A stretch of 64,000 bases of DNA, from contig CAKKNE010000006.1 in assembly GCA_918797485.1 (NCBI GenBank), forward strand, positions 2,170,001 through 2,234,000, read 5' to 3'. Below are positions 55,413-63,713 of this stretch, piece by piece; positions within the stretch are counted from its first letter, which is position 1, and every line of letters begins with the position of its first letter. The notes beneath the pieces were generated by a model. That model ran no database searches and had not been told where the DNA came from. It saw only the letters and a list, made by a program, of their open reading frames with translations. The translations under genes and the position numbers were made by a program. This DNA comes from Pelagomonas calceolata. Lineage: Eukaryota > Sar > Pelagophyceae > Pelagomonadales > Pelagomonadaceae.

Positions 55413-55811
55413 CGGGTCCGGCGGGCGGCGTTCGAGCGCCAGCAGGGCGATCCGGAGCGACCGGCGGCCGCAGCGGTGGCGTAGTAAGCGGTGGCTTGCC
55501 TCGGCGGCGCAGCGGGCGGCCAGCGGCTGCAGCAGGGCTATGCAAAATGCTGCTTGGCTGAAGTGCCTCTGTGCCCGCTCGCTGATGCCGCACGCTATAG
55601 CAGCGCTTGCCAGACCGTCTCAATCACTTCTCGGTTGCTGCACGCGTCCCGGATTTTGCAGACTCCGTCGCTAACCTCGTTTACACGGCGTCGCTTTTAC
55701 GGCTCGAGATGGCGATGCGCCGCAGGCGTCTTACAAAAAGCGACTCGAGAGGCCTCCAGGCGCACTCGGAGCTGTCGCAGGAGTCGCCTCAAGCATTCTG
55801 ACGCGTAGCAG

Positions 55812-55836
55812 GCTAGCGGCGTGAGACACTAGCAAG
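55812..55836 (-). promoter_or_regulatory. CTAG palindromic upstream element
   Basis: The minus strand reads GCTAGTGTCTCACGCCG then CTAGCC. It points toward RPL11 (497 bp away) and lies 155 bp before the oppositely oriented gene at 55991. Confidence 0.5.
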
Positions 55837-55990
55837 GCAGGCAAGCCGAGTCGAGGAGCTGATCGCAGCAACGCGGTCCGCTCCGGACAACTTGAGCCAG
55901 GATAAACTAGCACGACTGCTTTAGAGCCGGTTGCAGCGGTTCTGAGCCGGCTGCAGCGAGCGGCTGTGCTCAAAAGCGTCGTGCACATTA

Positions 55991-56332
55991 ATGCCGGCTC
56001 GCACCACGAACGCCGCGCTGCAGCAAAAACTCAACGAGTTGTCCGCCTTCGCAGCCAAAAACGAACGGAAGGCATTTGTCGAGGCCTTCGTGCCCCTGGA
56101 CTGCTCTCCCGAGGACCAGTCAAACTACCTGTCGGTTTTGACAGGAGACGACGCCGAGTGGGCCGCGCTCTCCTCTGAAATTCAGGCCATCGCCGCCGGC
56201 GCGACCGTCGAGAAGATCGAGGGCGACCAGACTACAAAGGCGGTCTTCTTCTTCCCGCACCCTTTTCTCGAGCGGTGCGACCGGGAGGTGGTCTTCGTGT
56301 GCGTTGACGGCGAGTGGCGCGCGGAGGGCTAA
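55991..56332 (+). CDS. Small unknown protein, first of an overlapping pair
   Basis: The 113-residue acidic protein has a folded look: helices (ALQQKLNELSAFAAKNERKA), a middle GDDAEWAALSSEIQAI, and C-terminal strands (KAVFFFPHPFLERCDREVVF ending FVCVDGEWRAEG). No family was recognised. Its TAA stop overlaps by one base (TAATG) with an ATG opening the next frame. Confidence 0.6.
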   Translation: MPARTTNAALQQKLNELSAFAAKNERKAFVEAFVPLDCSPEDQSNYLSVLTGDDAEWAALSSEIQAIAAGATVEKIEGDQTTKAVFFFPHPFLERCDREVVFVCVDGEWRAEG

Positions 56333-56727
56333 TGGATCCGCAAACGACTGGTGGCGAGCGGTCGTCACGGGAGCGACGCGACAGGAGCCGCAGCCGGGGA
56401 AGTAGCTCCAGGCGGCGCCGACGCGGCCGCAGCAGGAGTAGGAGCCGCAGTCACGACCGCAGGAGACGTCGCAGCCGCGACCGCAGCCGCAGCCGTCGTG
56501 AACGGCGTCGCGACGACGACGACTACCGGCGGCGCGATCGCGACCGACGCCACGACGACGACACGCCGCGCCCGCGACGGGAAGACCGGCGCCCGCAGCG
56601 CCTCCGCCCCAACGCCAGCTCGTTTGGCGCGTTCCTCAAGGGAGTCGTCAGAGAGCGAGAACGTGCTGATGACGAGCTCCGCCGCGCGGCCGACAAGCAG
56701 TTGGCCCGGATCGAGTTCGGCGAGTAA
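56332..56727 (+). CDS. RS-rich protein, second of an overlapping pair
   Basis: From the ATG at 56332 the frame gives 131 residues; an in-frame ATG at 56314 would overlap the upstream gene by 19 bases. The N-terminal two thirds is Arg/Ser and Arg/Asp dipeptide-rich (RDRSRSRGSSSRRRRRGRSR), like SR splicing proteins. A folded-looking C-terminus (PNASSFGAFLKGVVRERER, ADKQLARIEFGE) follows. It may be an SR-like cofactor; no RRM is present. The absence of an intergenic gap suggests a dicistronic transcript or an unrecognised splice joining both frames. Confidence 0.5.
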   Translation: MDPQTTGGERSSRERRDRSRSRGSSSRRRRRGRSRSRSRSHDRRRRRSRDRSRSRRERRRDDDDYRRRDRDRRHDDDTPRPRREDRRPQRLRPNASSFGAFLKGVVRERERADDELRRAADKQLARIEFGE

Positions 56728-56753
56728 TTCAATTTGTTGTCTACACCGGCCCC

Positions 56754-58121
56754 CTACAAGTGCCCCCCCAGCGATGGCGGCGCGGGTGCCGGCGCCTCGG
56801 TCGCAGCAGGCGCCGGCGCCTCACTAACGGCAGGCGCAGGCGCCTCGACGGGCGCCGGTGCCGGCGCCGGCGCCCCGAGCGGCGCAGAAACGGGCGCCTC
56901 GGCGAGCCGCTTGACGGGGCTCCGCACGACGCCCGGCGCCTCGGCTTCCGAGGGGCAGGGCGACGCCAGCGGCTCGTCGGCGAAGGGCGGGTCCTCCAAG
57001 CTCCGCGAGGACGACGACGACGACGACGAGGACGAGGACGACGACGGCGGCGTCGGGGGCGGCGGCCGCGCGGCGAGCTCCTCCGCCGCGGTCACATGTC
57101 GCGACGCGATCTGCACGTCTTTCAGAGCCTCGGCGACGGCCTGGCGTTCTTCCCGAGGATCCGTGCCGGCGTCGCCGACGTCGATTCGCTGGATACCACT
57201 TAACAAAGAAGTGAGCTCGGGCACGCTCGGGTCCTTCCTCGATGCGATCTTCTCGGGAATGCGGATCGAGGCCGTCGACGGCCTTCCGTCGCCTTGGTGT
57301 TGTTTTTCGTACGCTTGGACCTCCCGCAACAATCGGTTGACCTCCTTGTCCCGCTTATCCAATAAAGCTTCTCTCTCATCCAATTCCTGCTGCCTCTGGA
57401 CGGCCTTTTCTCTTTCCTTCGCAACTAGAGCTTCCACCTCCTTCACAGAAAGCGCCATCCTTCGTTGCACCTCGAAGTCCCTCTGCACGAGTCGGTCCTC
57501 CAACGCCTGGACCCGCTCCCTAGCTTCCTGCTCTTTCCGCTGTAACGTCGCCTCCATGTTTTGTTCTTCATGCTCCCAGTCCCGCTTCTGTTGCTCTAGA
57601 CCCCGTAAACAAGCCGCGACCTCGGCGTGCTGGGCGTCCAAAATGCCCTGGCCCTTGCCGAAGGAACACTTCGACGCGATCGTCACCTCGAGGTGCTTCG
57701 CGACGCCCTTGACCGACCCTTCGAGGGCCCGTTCCCGCGCGGCCACTTTGACCTCCTTGAGCCGCAACCGCGCCTCATCATCACGGAAAGACATGATCTT
57801 CTGCGACGCTTTTTCTTCCCTTTCAACAGCGCGACTTTCGGTGGCGGCCTCGCGCGCCTCCGCCGCCGCGATGCTGCTTCTAGCTCTTAACAAAACTTCG
57901 GCGTCGAGGCCCTCGATCTTCGCCCTCATGTCCGCCTCGAGCTTCTCGAGCTCGGCCTCCCGCCTGGCGAAGTCGTCCTCCTGCTCCTGCACCCAGGCCG
58001 CCTTGTCCGCCACTTCTTGGTCATGGCGCCGTCGTGCCTCGGCCTCGGCCTGCTCCTGGGCCAGGCGCGCGGCGACGACCTCGGGGTCCTCCTTCTTGCC
58101 CTTCTTGCCCTTCTTGGGCAT
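56754..58121 (-). CDS. Long coiled-coil protein, Ser/Pro-rich tail
   Basis: The 455-residue protein starts MPKKGKKGKKEDPE. Residues about 15-290 form a nearly continuous coiled coil with one break around CSFGKGQGI. A polyserine run (about 370-383), an acidic patch and a PAPAPA-type tail follow. The basic start and single long coil recall basal-body or flagellar CCDC proteins, but no orthologue is recognised. The C-terminal repeats (EAPAPA) are GC-rich low complexity. Confidence 0.75.
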   Translation of the reverse strand: MPKKGKKGKKEDPEVVAARLAQEQAEAEARRRHDQEVADKAAWVQEQEDDFARREAELEKLEADMRAKIEGLDAEVLLRARSSIAAAEAREAATESRAVEREEKASQKIMSFRDDEARLRLKEVKVAARERALEGSVKGVAKHLEVTIASKCSFGKGQGILDAQHAEVAACLRGLEQQKRDWEHEEQNMEATLQRKEQEARERVQALEDRLVQRDFEVQRRMALSVKEVEALVAKEREKAVQRQQELDEREALLDKRDKEVNRLLREVQAYEKQHQGDGRPSTASIRIPEKIASRKDPSVPELTSLLSGIQRIDVGDAGTDPREERQAVAEALKDVQIASRHVTAAEELAARPPPPTPPSSSSSSSSSSSSSRSLEDPPFADEPLASPCPSEAEAPGVVRSPVKRLAEAPVSAPLGAPAPAPAPVEAPAPAVSEAPAPAATEAPAPAPPSLGGHL

Positions 58122-58369
58122 GGTCGTGCGGTCGTGAGTTTATGCGGGCTGCCTCGTTGGCGTTTGGCGCCGTCGATGCGATTGGCAGCACGCAACGCCG
58201 TCAACGACACACAGCGCTGTGCCGCCAGCTTCCGACCCGGCCTGGGGACGGGTGGGAGGCCCTCCCGAGGCCTCGCTGGCCCCGGGGCGCGGGGGGGGCG
58301 TCTTTTCTCGTGGCGTGCGGGTTCGGGGCCTCGAGCCGATCAAAACGAAGGAGACACAAGGCGATACAC

Positions 58370-61345
58370 TTAGACGAGGTCCCCACCTTTCGGCGTCCCA
58401 AGGAAGGACTCCCGCTCCTCGTCGCACGGCGCGTCGCGCCCGAACCACCTCCTACACCGCCGCTCGCCCGTCTTCTGAGAGAGGTCAGGCGGCGCATAGA
58501 GCCGCAAAGCCAAGGAAGACAGCACGACACTAACCGAAGAGAAGACCATGCAGGCCGCCGCCGCGGCCGGCGGCAGTCTTTGACGTGTTGCGGGATAGAA
58601 CGCCCCCGCCGCCGCCGGGACCAAGACCAGGTTGTAGCACGTCGCCCAGGCGAAGTTCAGGCGGATGCGGTTGTATGTATGTCTAGCCAAATCTAAGGCC
58701 GTCGATACACCTCGCAAGTCGTCGCCAACTAAAACCACGTCCGCGGCCTCGACCGCGACGCCGCTCCCGGCACCCAACGCCACTCCCACATCGGCTTGAG
58801 CTAACGCAGGAGCGTCATTGACACCATCACCGACAAAGACCACCAAACCGTCGTTCTGGAGTTCCGTGATCAAATCGCGCTTATCTCGCGGTAATTGCCC
58901 TGCTCTAACGCGGTTGCGCGACAGGCCCACTTGTAGAGCGACGGCGTCCGCCGTTTGCGAGGAATCGCCCGTGCACATCCACACGTCTATACTCTGACGG
59001 TGGAGCCACGCTATCACTAAAGACGCTTCGGGTCGCGGCGCGTCCGCGATAGCTATGGACCCGGCGAAGCGCCGATCGAACGCGACGTGGACCACCGTGG
59101 CAGCTTCTTGGCGCCATCTCTGGGTCGTTTCATCCTCAACCACGTCCACGCCCAGCTCCCGCAAGAACCGCGACGAGCCCACCGCCACACTCGCCCCGAG
59201 GTCGCCCACATTGGCCTGCGCGCCTAGTCCCTCAACATCCTTCGCGTCGTCTACTCGCAATAACTTCAGTCCTCTTTGTTGCGCCGCTCTCCGCAACGCG
59301 CCAGCTAAAGGGTGCGACGAGTGCTGCTCGCATGAGGCCGCCGCTCGTATCAAATCATCTTCGGTCATCTTGTACGCTTGACAACCGACGACGCGGGGCT
59401 TACCTTGCGTAAGTGTCCCGGTCTTGTCAAACACCACGACCTTGCACGCCGCCGCGTGTTCCAGGGCCGCGCCGCCCTTCGCTAAAACACCTAGATTGGC
59501 ACCGACGCCGGTGCCGACCATGACCGCCGTCGGCGTCGCCAAACCCAACGCACAGGGGCACGCCACGACGACGACAGAAACCCCAAACAACAAAGCAAAC
59601 AGAAACGTGTCGCGCTCGTCGAGCCAGCTCTCCGGGACGTTACCTGTCTCTGCGGCGATGTACCATGCCATAAACGTTGTAAGACCCAGAAACACAACAC
59701 AGGGCGCGAAGACCGACGCGATGCGGTCCGCAAAATTTTGTATGGGCGCCTTGTCCAGTTGGGCGTCTTCGACTAAACGAGCGATCTGCGCGACGCACGC
59801 GTCGCCGCCGACGGCCTCGATTCTGATATAGCAGCTCCTCCCCATGTTCTTTGACGACGCAAAAACTTTGGCGCCGCGCGGCCGTTTCGCGGGTTTGGAC
59901 TCTCCGGTCAGCGCCGACTCGTCTAATCTCGCTGAGCCACCGCCCTCGACGAGAATAACAACCCCATCCGCGGGCACGGCTTCTCCTTGTGATACTCTAG
60001 CAACATCACCAACTTCGCAGGCGTCCGCATCGACGTCGCCCGCGACGCACTGAGCTGCCAGCGATCGGAAGTCCCGCTCTAAGGCTGAAGCGTCCTCATT
60101 GACATCGAGCCTTGATAATTTAGTAGCGACGTCCCGCAACTCCGACGAAGGTAACAGAGTAGCGGAGGCCGGCCGTAAAGCCAGCAGCGCCTCGACGGCG
60201 TCGCCGGTGCGCTGCTTCGCCCTGCTTTCCAGGAACTTTCCCAGCGTCACGAATAATAAGAGCATGGCCGCCGTGTCGAACAGTAAGTGCTGGTGGTTCG
60301 CGTCGTACACACAGCAGTCTATGAGTGAATAGAAGGAGTACGTGACGACCGTGGACGTAGCTACAACTATCAGAGAATCCATACCCCAAGAACAACTCCG
60401 GAATTGCGTGTAGGCGTTCCGGTAGAAGCGCCCGCCCACAAAGATCTGGACACTTAACCCGCAGACACTTGCGACTAAGGCCTCGATCGTGAACATCCCG
60501 TGGCACCCTATACCTGTATGCCAAAATTCCTGTCCGGGACCGATCATCCCACCCCACTTCGCCACGAAGATCGGGATCGAGAGGAGGAGTGCTACTTTCA
60601 AGCTGCGCCACCAGCCTGCCACTTCCCGTTGCGACGCTGCGGCGGGCGACTCGTCCCGCGTCGCGAGTGAACAGCGGAAGCCGCATTTCTTAACAGCGGC
60701 GACGCAGTCCGCGCGGTCTCCTTCTTGACTAAGAACGACTCGTGCTCTATGAGTAGCCACAGACACATCCGCTCGTAACACGCCCGGCACTTCAGATAAA
60801 GCGCGCTCGACTTTCGAAGAGCAAGCAGCACAGGACATGCCCTCCACTTTCAAAAGTAGGGCGCCGTCATTCGTCACGTCGACGGCCTCGCACGCGTAGC
60901 CTTCCGCGGTCACGGCCCGCTCGACGTCTCTCGCGTTACAATCTGAGGAAGCGAGCAGCCGCCCGGCGTTGACGTTCACTTTCGCTGAACCACAGCCCGC
61001 CTTGAGCGCGGCCTGCTCGACGCGCCGCGCGTCTGTCAAAGTGCGCATGCCGTTCACCCGGAACTCCCGCGAACTTTTCAGGGATACGGTAGAGGGCGGC
61101 GCCGGTTTTGTCTGACTAACCTCGGCGCCAAATCCCACACATTCCACCGCATCAATTAGTAAAGCCACGTCCACCTCGCCCCAGACGCTCGCGTTGTGGT
61201 CCGCGAAGGACGCCTCCGCTCGACTGACGCCGGGTACGTTGCGCAGCGCGTTCGCTACCGTACTACCGCAGGACTGCTGGCACATCATGCCCTCTATGGT
61301 CAAGACGTGGGTCGGCGGGGTCGAGGCGGGGGTCATCTCCAGCAT
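58370..61345 (-). CDS. Copper-transporting P1B-type ATPase
   Basis: The 991-residue protein has three N-terminal HMA-like metal-binding modules. HMA1 has GMMCQQSC (CxxxC), HMA2 is degenerate (FRVNGMRTLTDARRV) and HMA3 has GMSCAAC (CxxC). Eight membrane spans include the CPC ion-binding motif VVVACPCALGLATPTAV (about 594-610). The phosphorylation site is DKTGT (Asp about 637), with the SSHPLAGAL histidine motif and GDGVNDAPALAQADVGVALG hinge. The cysteine motifs and CPC indicate Cu(I) export to Golgi or plastid membranes; there is no clear plastid presequence. Confidence 0.93.
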   Translation of the reverse strand: MLEMTPASTPPTHVLTIEGMMCQQSCGSTVANALRNVPGVSRAEASFADHNASVWGEVDVALLIDAVECVGFGAEVSQTKPAPPSTVSLKSSREFRVNGMRTLTDARRVEQAALKAGCGSAKVNVNAGRLLASSDCNARDVERAVTAEGYACEAVDVTNDGALLLKVEGMSCAACSSKVERALSEVPGVLRADVSVATHRARVVLSQEGDRADCVAAVKKCGFRCSLATRDESPAAASQREVAGWWRSLKVALLLSIPIFVAKWGGMIGPGQEFWHTGIGCHGMFTIEALVASVCGLSVQIFVGGRFYRNAYTQFRSCSWGMDSLIVVATSTVVTYSFYSLIDCCVYDANHQHLLFDTAAMLLLFVTLGKFLESRAKQRTGDAVEALLALRPASATLLPSSELRDVATKLSRLDVNEDASALERDFRSLAAQCVAGDVDADACEVGDVARVSQGEAVPADGVVILVEGGGSARLDESALTGESKPAKRPRGAKVFASSKNMGRSCYIRIEAVGGDACVAQIARLVEDAQLDKAPIQNFADRIASVFAPCVVFLGLTTFMAWYIAAETGNVPESWLDERDTFLFALLFGVSVVVVACPCALGLATPTAVMVGTGVGANLGVLAKGGAALEHAAACKVVVFDKTGTLTQGKPRVVGCQAYKMTEDDLIRAAASCEQHSSHPLAGALRRAAQQRGLKLLRVDDAKDVEGLGAQANVGDLGASVAVGSSRFLRELGVDVVEDETTQRWRQEAATVVHVAFDRRFAGSIAIADAPRPEASLVIAWLHRQSIDVWMCTGDSSQTADAVALQVGLSRNRVRAGQLPRDKRDLITELQNDGLVVFVGDGVNDAPALAQADVGVALGAGSGVAVEAADVVLVGDDLRGVSTALDLARHTYNRIRLNFAWATCYNLVLVPAAAGAFYPATRQRLPPAAAAACMVFSSVSVVLSSLALRLYAPPDLSQKTGERRCRRWFGRDAPCDEERESFLGTPKGGDLV

Positions 61346-61504
61346 CTTTGGGTGTGCCTGGCGCCTCGGCGGCGTGAATCCACTGGAAGACTACTTTGTC
61401 TAAAGCTCCCTTAGCCTTCGTGCAGCGGTCGTCCGCGCTCGAGGACAGCCTCCGCAGCTATGAATGTCCCGCTGCGCAGTCCCAGCCAGCGTCGAGTTGA
61501 TAGC

Positions 61505-61510
61505 TATATA
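61505..61510 (-). promoter_or_regulatory. TATA-like run upstream of Cu-ATPase
   Basis: TATATA lies 160 bp before the ATG at 61345, about 45 bp downstream (in gene direction) of the CTAG element at 61553-61578. Confidence 0.3.
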
Positions 61511-61552
61511 TGACCTCTGCAGCGCGTGCCGGCCGAAGGAAAACGTGATTAT

Positions 61553-61578
61553 CTAGCGGCATGTAAGACACTAGCAAC
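61553..61578 (-). promoter_or_regulatory. CTAG palindromic upstream element
   Basis: The minus strand reads GTTGCTAGTGTCTTACATG then CCGCTAG, the copy closest to the consensus. It lies about 230 bp before the Cu-ATPase ATG and 21 bp beyond the katanin p80 stop. Confidence 0.65.
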
Positions 61579-61598
61579 AAACTAATTGAACCACAGAG

Positions 61599-63269
61599 TT
61601 AAGGGAACAGCTCCCCGCACCGCGCCGCGAATTTCGACGCCCTCACCGCCGCGTCTCCAAAAAAAGCGACGCCGGCGCACGCGCCCGCGACGGCGCGGAA
61701 GCGTTGCTGCGCCTCGGCGCACCGCCGCACGCGGTCCTCCCGCGACAGGTCCACACCCAGCGCCGGCGCCGTCGCCGCGGCGGCGATCGCCGGGCCGTGC
61801 GAATCCAAAGCGCATGAACAAGCGTCGACGACCAGCACGCAGACCTCGCCCGCCCGGTCGGATTCCGCGGCGCAGCACGCCTTGAGCCACCGCTCGGCGC
61901 ACTCGGCCAATGTGGACGCGGCGTCGAGCGTCAGATCAGTCGCGTCGACGCGCTCGAGGAAGTCGCCGACGGCTTCCCAGGAGAAATTCCGTCCACTCAA
62001 CGCGCGGAAGGCCTCTTCACCATTACCCGCGCCCCACTGTTTCGACGCATGCTCCAGTTGTTCAAGGCGCGCCTCGAGCTCGTGCTTCGCCTTGCGGCCC
62101 ATCAGTATCTCCGTGATGGCGTCGTCGACGCTCGCACCGTCAGCTTTCGGCTGCGACGCTCGTCTTTTCACATCTTCAAGGTCGCTCGTCGACAGGCGCC
62201 GTCGATCTGTCTTGGTGTTGCGCGGCGCGAGGCCCCTTCTCTGTGAAGGCGCGAAGACTACAGAAGGAGAGGCCTTCGCGTCGATCTTTGACGCAGGCGG
62301 TTCCTCCACGGGAGACGCCTCCTTGGCCTCGGCCTCATCACTCACGTCGTCCTCGAAGTCGTCCTCGTACGCGAGTGACGCATTGTATACCCGGACGACG
62401 CCGTCCCTGCGGCACGCTACTGTACAGTCGTCGCCGCATTTGAGAGCACAGACACCCGCCAAACCGCCCTCGATTTCTCGACTGATGGGTTTCACATTGG
62501 CCACGTTCCACTGTCTCATCCCATTCTCGGCCGCCACGACGAGCGACCGCCCCGACGACGAGAACGCACATTCTCGCACCGCGTGCGCTTCGAGAGATGC
62601 AGGATGCGTCGCTCCTAATTCTTTCCACTGCTCCAAGTCATACAATCTAGCGGTTCTGTCCGAGCAAGAAGCAGCCAGCACCAGTTCCGTAGGTGAAAAC
62701 ACAAGAGTCTTCGCAAACACCGCTTGGGCTCGTCTCGAAGCCCCGAAGCCCTTGAGCAATTTCCCGGCAGTTAAATCCCACACTCTAATTTGACCATCAC
62801 CTCGAGAGGCCGACGCGAGCCATCTGCCGTCCGGAGAGAAACACACGGCATCGACCTCGCCGCCGTGGCCCTTGTAGGTCTGCAGGCAAGCTTTTTTCCG
62901 GGCGTCCCAGACTTTCACCGTCGAATCGGCCCCGCCAGTCGCCACGAATTCTCCGTACGGGTGAAAACGACAGCAATTCACTTGGTTCCGGTGGCCCGTC
63001 AACCCTCGCGAGGCCTTGCCTTCTCGTAAATCGTAGACTCGAGCCGAACCACCTTCGCAGCCGCTCAACACGTGGGTCTCGTCATGATCTAGGTCGAGGC
63101 AGGTGATCGACGACGTGCTGGCCGCGAAGGACTGGAGGTGCTCCGCGTCTTTTAGTCTCCAAACACAACAGCGCCGTTCCTGGCCGCCCGTCGCGATGAT
63201 GGACGAGCCGAGCGCGATGCAGTTGATGGGTGCCGGCGAGGCGACCCACTCTTGTTGGAGGGCGGCCAT
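61599..63269 (-). CDS. KATNB1: Katanin p80 (B1)-type WD40 protein
   Basis: The ATG at 63269 (MAALQQEWVASPAPINC) gives 556 residues; an earlier ATG at 63473 adds 68 residues of leader-like sequence. Seven WD40-type repeats occupy the first 300 residues (NCCRFHPYGEFVATGGADST, VKVWDARKKACLQTYKGHGG, AVCFSPDGRWLASASRGDGQ and others). A charged linker follows. The C-terminal 170 residues match the katanin con80 domain in position and helical pattern (AITEILMGRKAKHELEARLE and AAFGDF-like VGDFLERVDATDLTLDAAST). Katanin p80 targets the p60 AAA ATPase to microtubules at basal bodies and spindles. Confidence 0.88.
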   Translation of the reverse strand: MAALQQEWVASPAPINCIALGSSIIATGGQERRCCVWRLKDAEHLQSFAASTSSITCLDLDHDETHVLSGCEGGSARVYDLREGKASRGLTGHRNQVNCCRFHPYGEFVATGGADSTVKVWDARKKACLQTYKGHGGEVDAVCFSPDGRWLASASRGDGQIRVWDLTAGKLLKGFGASRRAQAVFAKTLVFSPTELVLAASCSDRTARLYDLEQWKELGATHPASLEAHAVRECAFSSSGRSLVVAAENGMRQWNVANVKPISREIEGGLAGVCALKCGDDCTVACRRDGVVRVYNASLAYEDDFEDDVSDEAEAKEASPVEEPPASKIDAKASPSVVFAPSQRRGLAPRNTKTDRRRLSTSDLEDVKRRASQPKADGASVDDAITEILMGRKAKHELEARLEQLEHASKQWGAGNGEEAFRALSGRNFSWEAVGDFLERVDATDLTLDAASTLAECAERWLKACCAAESDRAGEVCVLVVDACSCALDSHGPAIAAAATAPALGVDLSREDRVRRCAEAQQRFRAVAGACAGVAFFGDAAVRASKFAARCGELFP

Positions 63270-63713
63270 CTTTTGTTGTGGGGCTGCTTTGCTGCTCACG
63301 TTTCGTCGCGGGATCGACGCGTCGCGGGGCAGCCCCCCCAGGAATGGAGGCGTCGCCGCGCTGCACGATTTGAACAGCAGGTCGCGTGGGCCGGCGTTCG
63401 CAGGAATGCGAGGCGTGCGCGGCGCGGCGTGGGCTGCTGCTGGATTTGAATAGCCAGTGGGGTGCGGCTGCAAAACTGAAAAATGCTAGTGTGTCTATGA
63501 ACTAGCTCCAGCCTCCCCAATAGGCGTCCGCACGATCACATACGCGCAAACCTAGACATACTGTCCTTCGATCGACGTACCAGCCTCCGCGAAAGCCCTG
63601 CTTGTATACGTAGGCCGGGTTGCAGCTTTGGCCCAACCAGTACTCCAGAGCCAAAAGAGTCCCAGTCCATCCGCGGCGGGGATAAACGCTAGACATCGTA
63701 AAAAGACAGCAAA
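63270..63713. other. Divergent intergenic region, katanin and P-loop genes
   Basis: This 444-bp region carries a CTAG element at 63485-63508, a GGGGCTGC block at 63284 and GGGGCAGCCCCCCC at 63328. No convincing coding frame was seen. Confidence 0.45.
63485..63508 (+). promoter_or_regulatory. CTAG palindromic upstream element
   Basis: GCTAGTGTGTCTATGAA then CTAGC, 229 bp before the ATG at 63714 and oriented toward it. Confidence 0.55.

Larger units (their letters stand above)
55340..55990. other. Divergent intergenic region, RPL11 and small unknown gene
   Basis: This 651-bp region has a dinucleotide tract near RPL11 and a CTAG element at 55812-55836. Several small open frames lack recognisable content. 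No snoRNA or tRNA was recognised. Confidence 0.45.

Noticed and set aside
56734-58137. 467-codon plus-strand frame antisense to the coiled-coil gene
   Set aside because: Its sequence mirrors the low-complexity repeats of the minus-strand gene, which has better codon character and a coiled-coil pattern.
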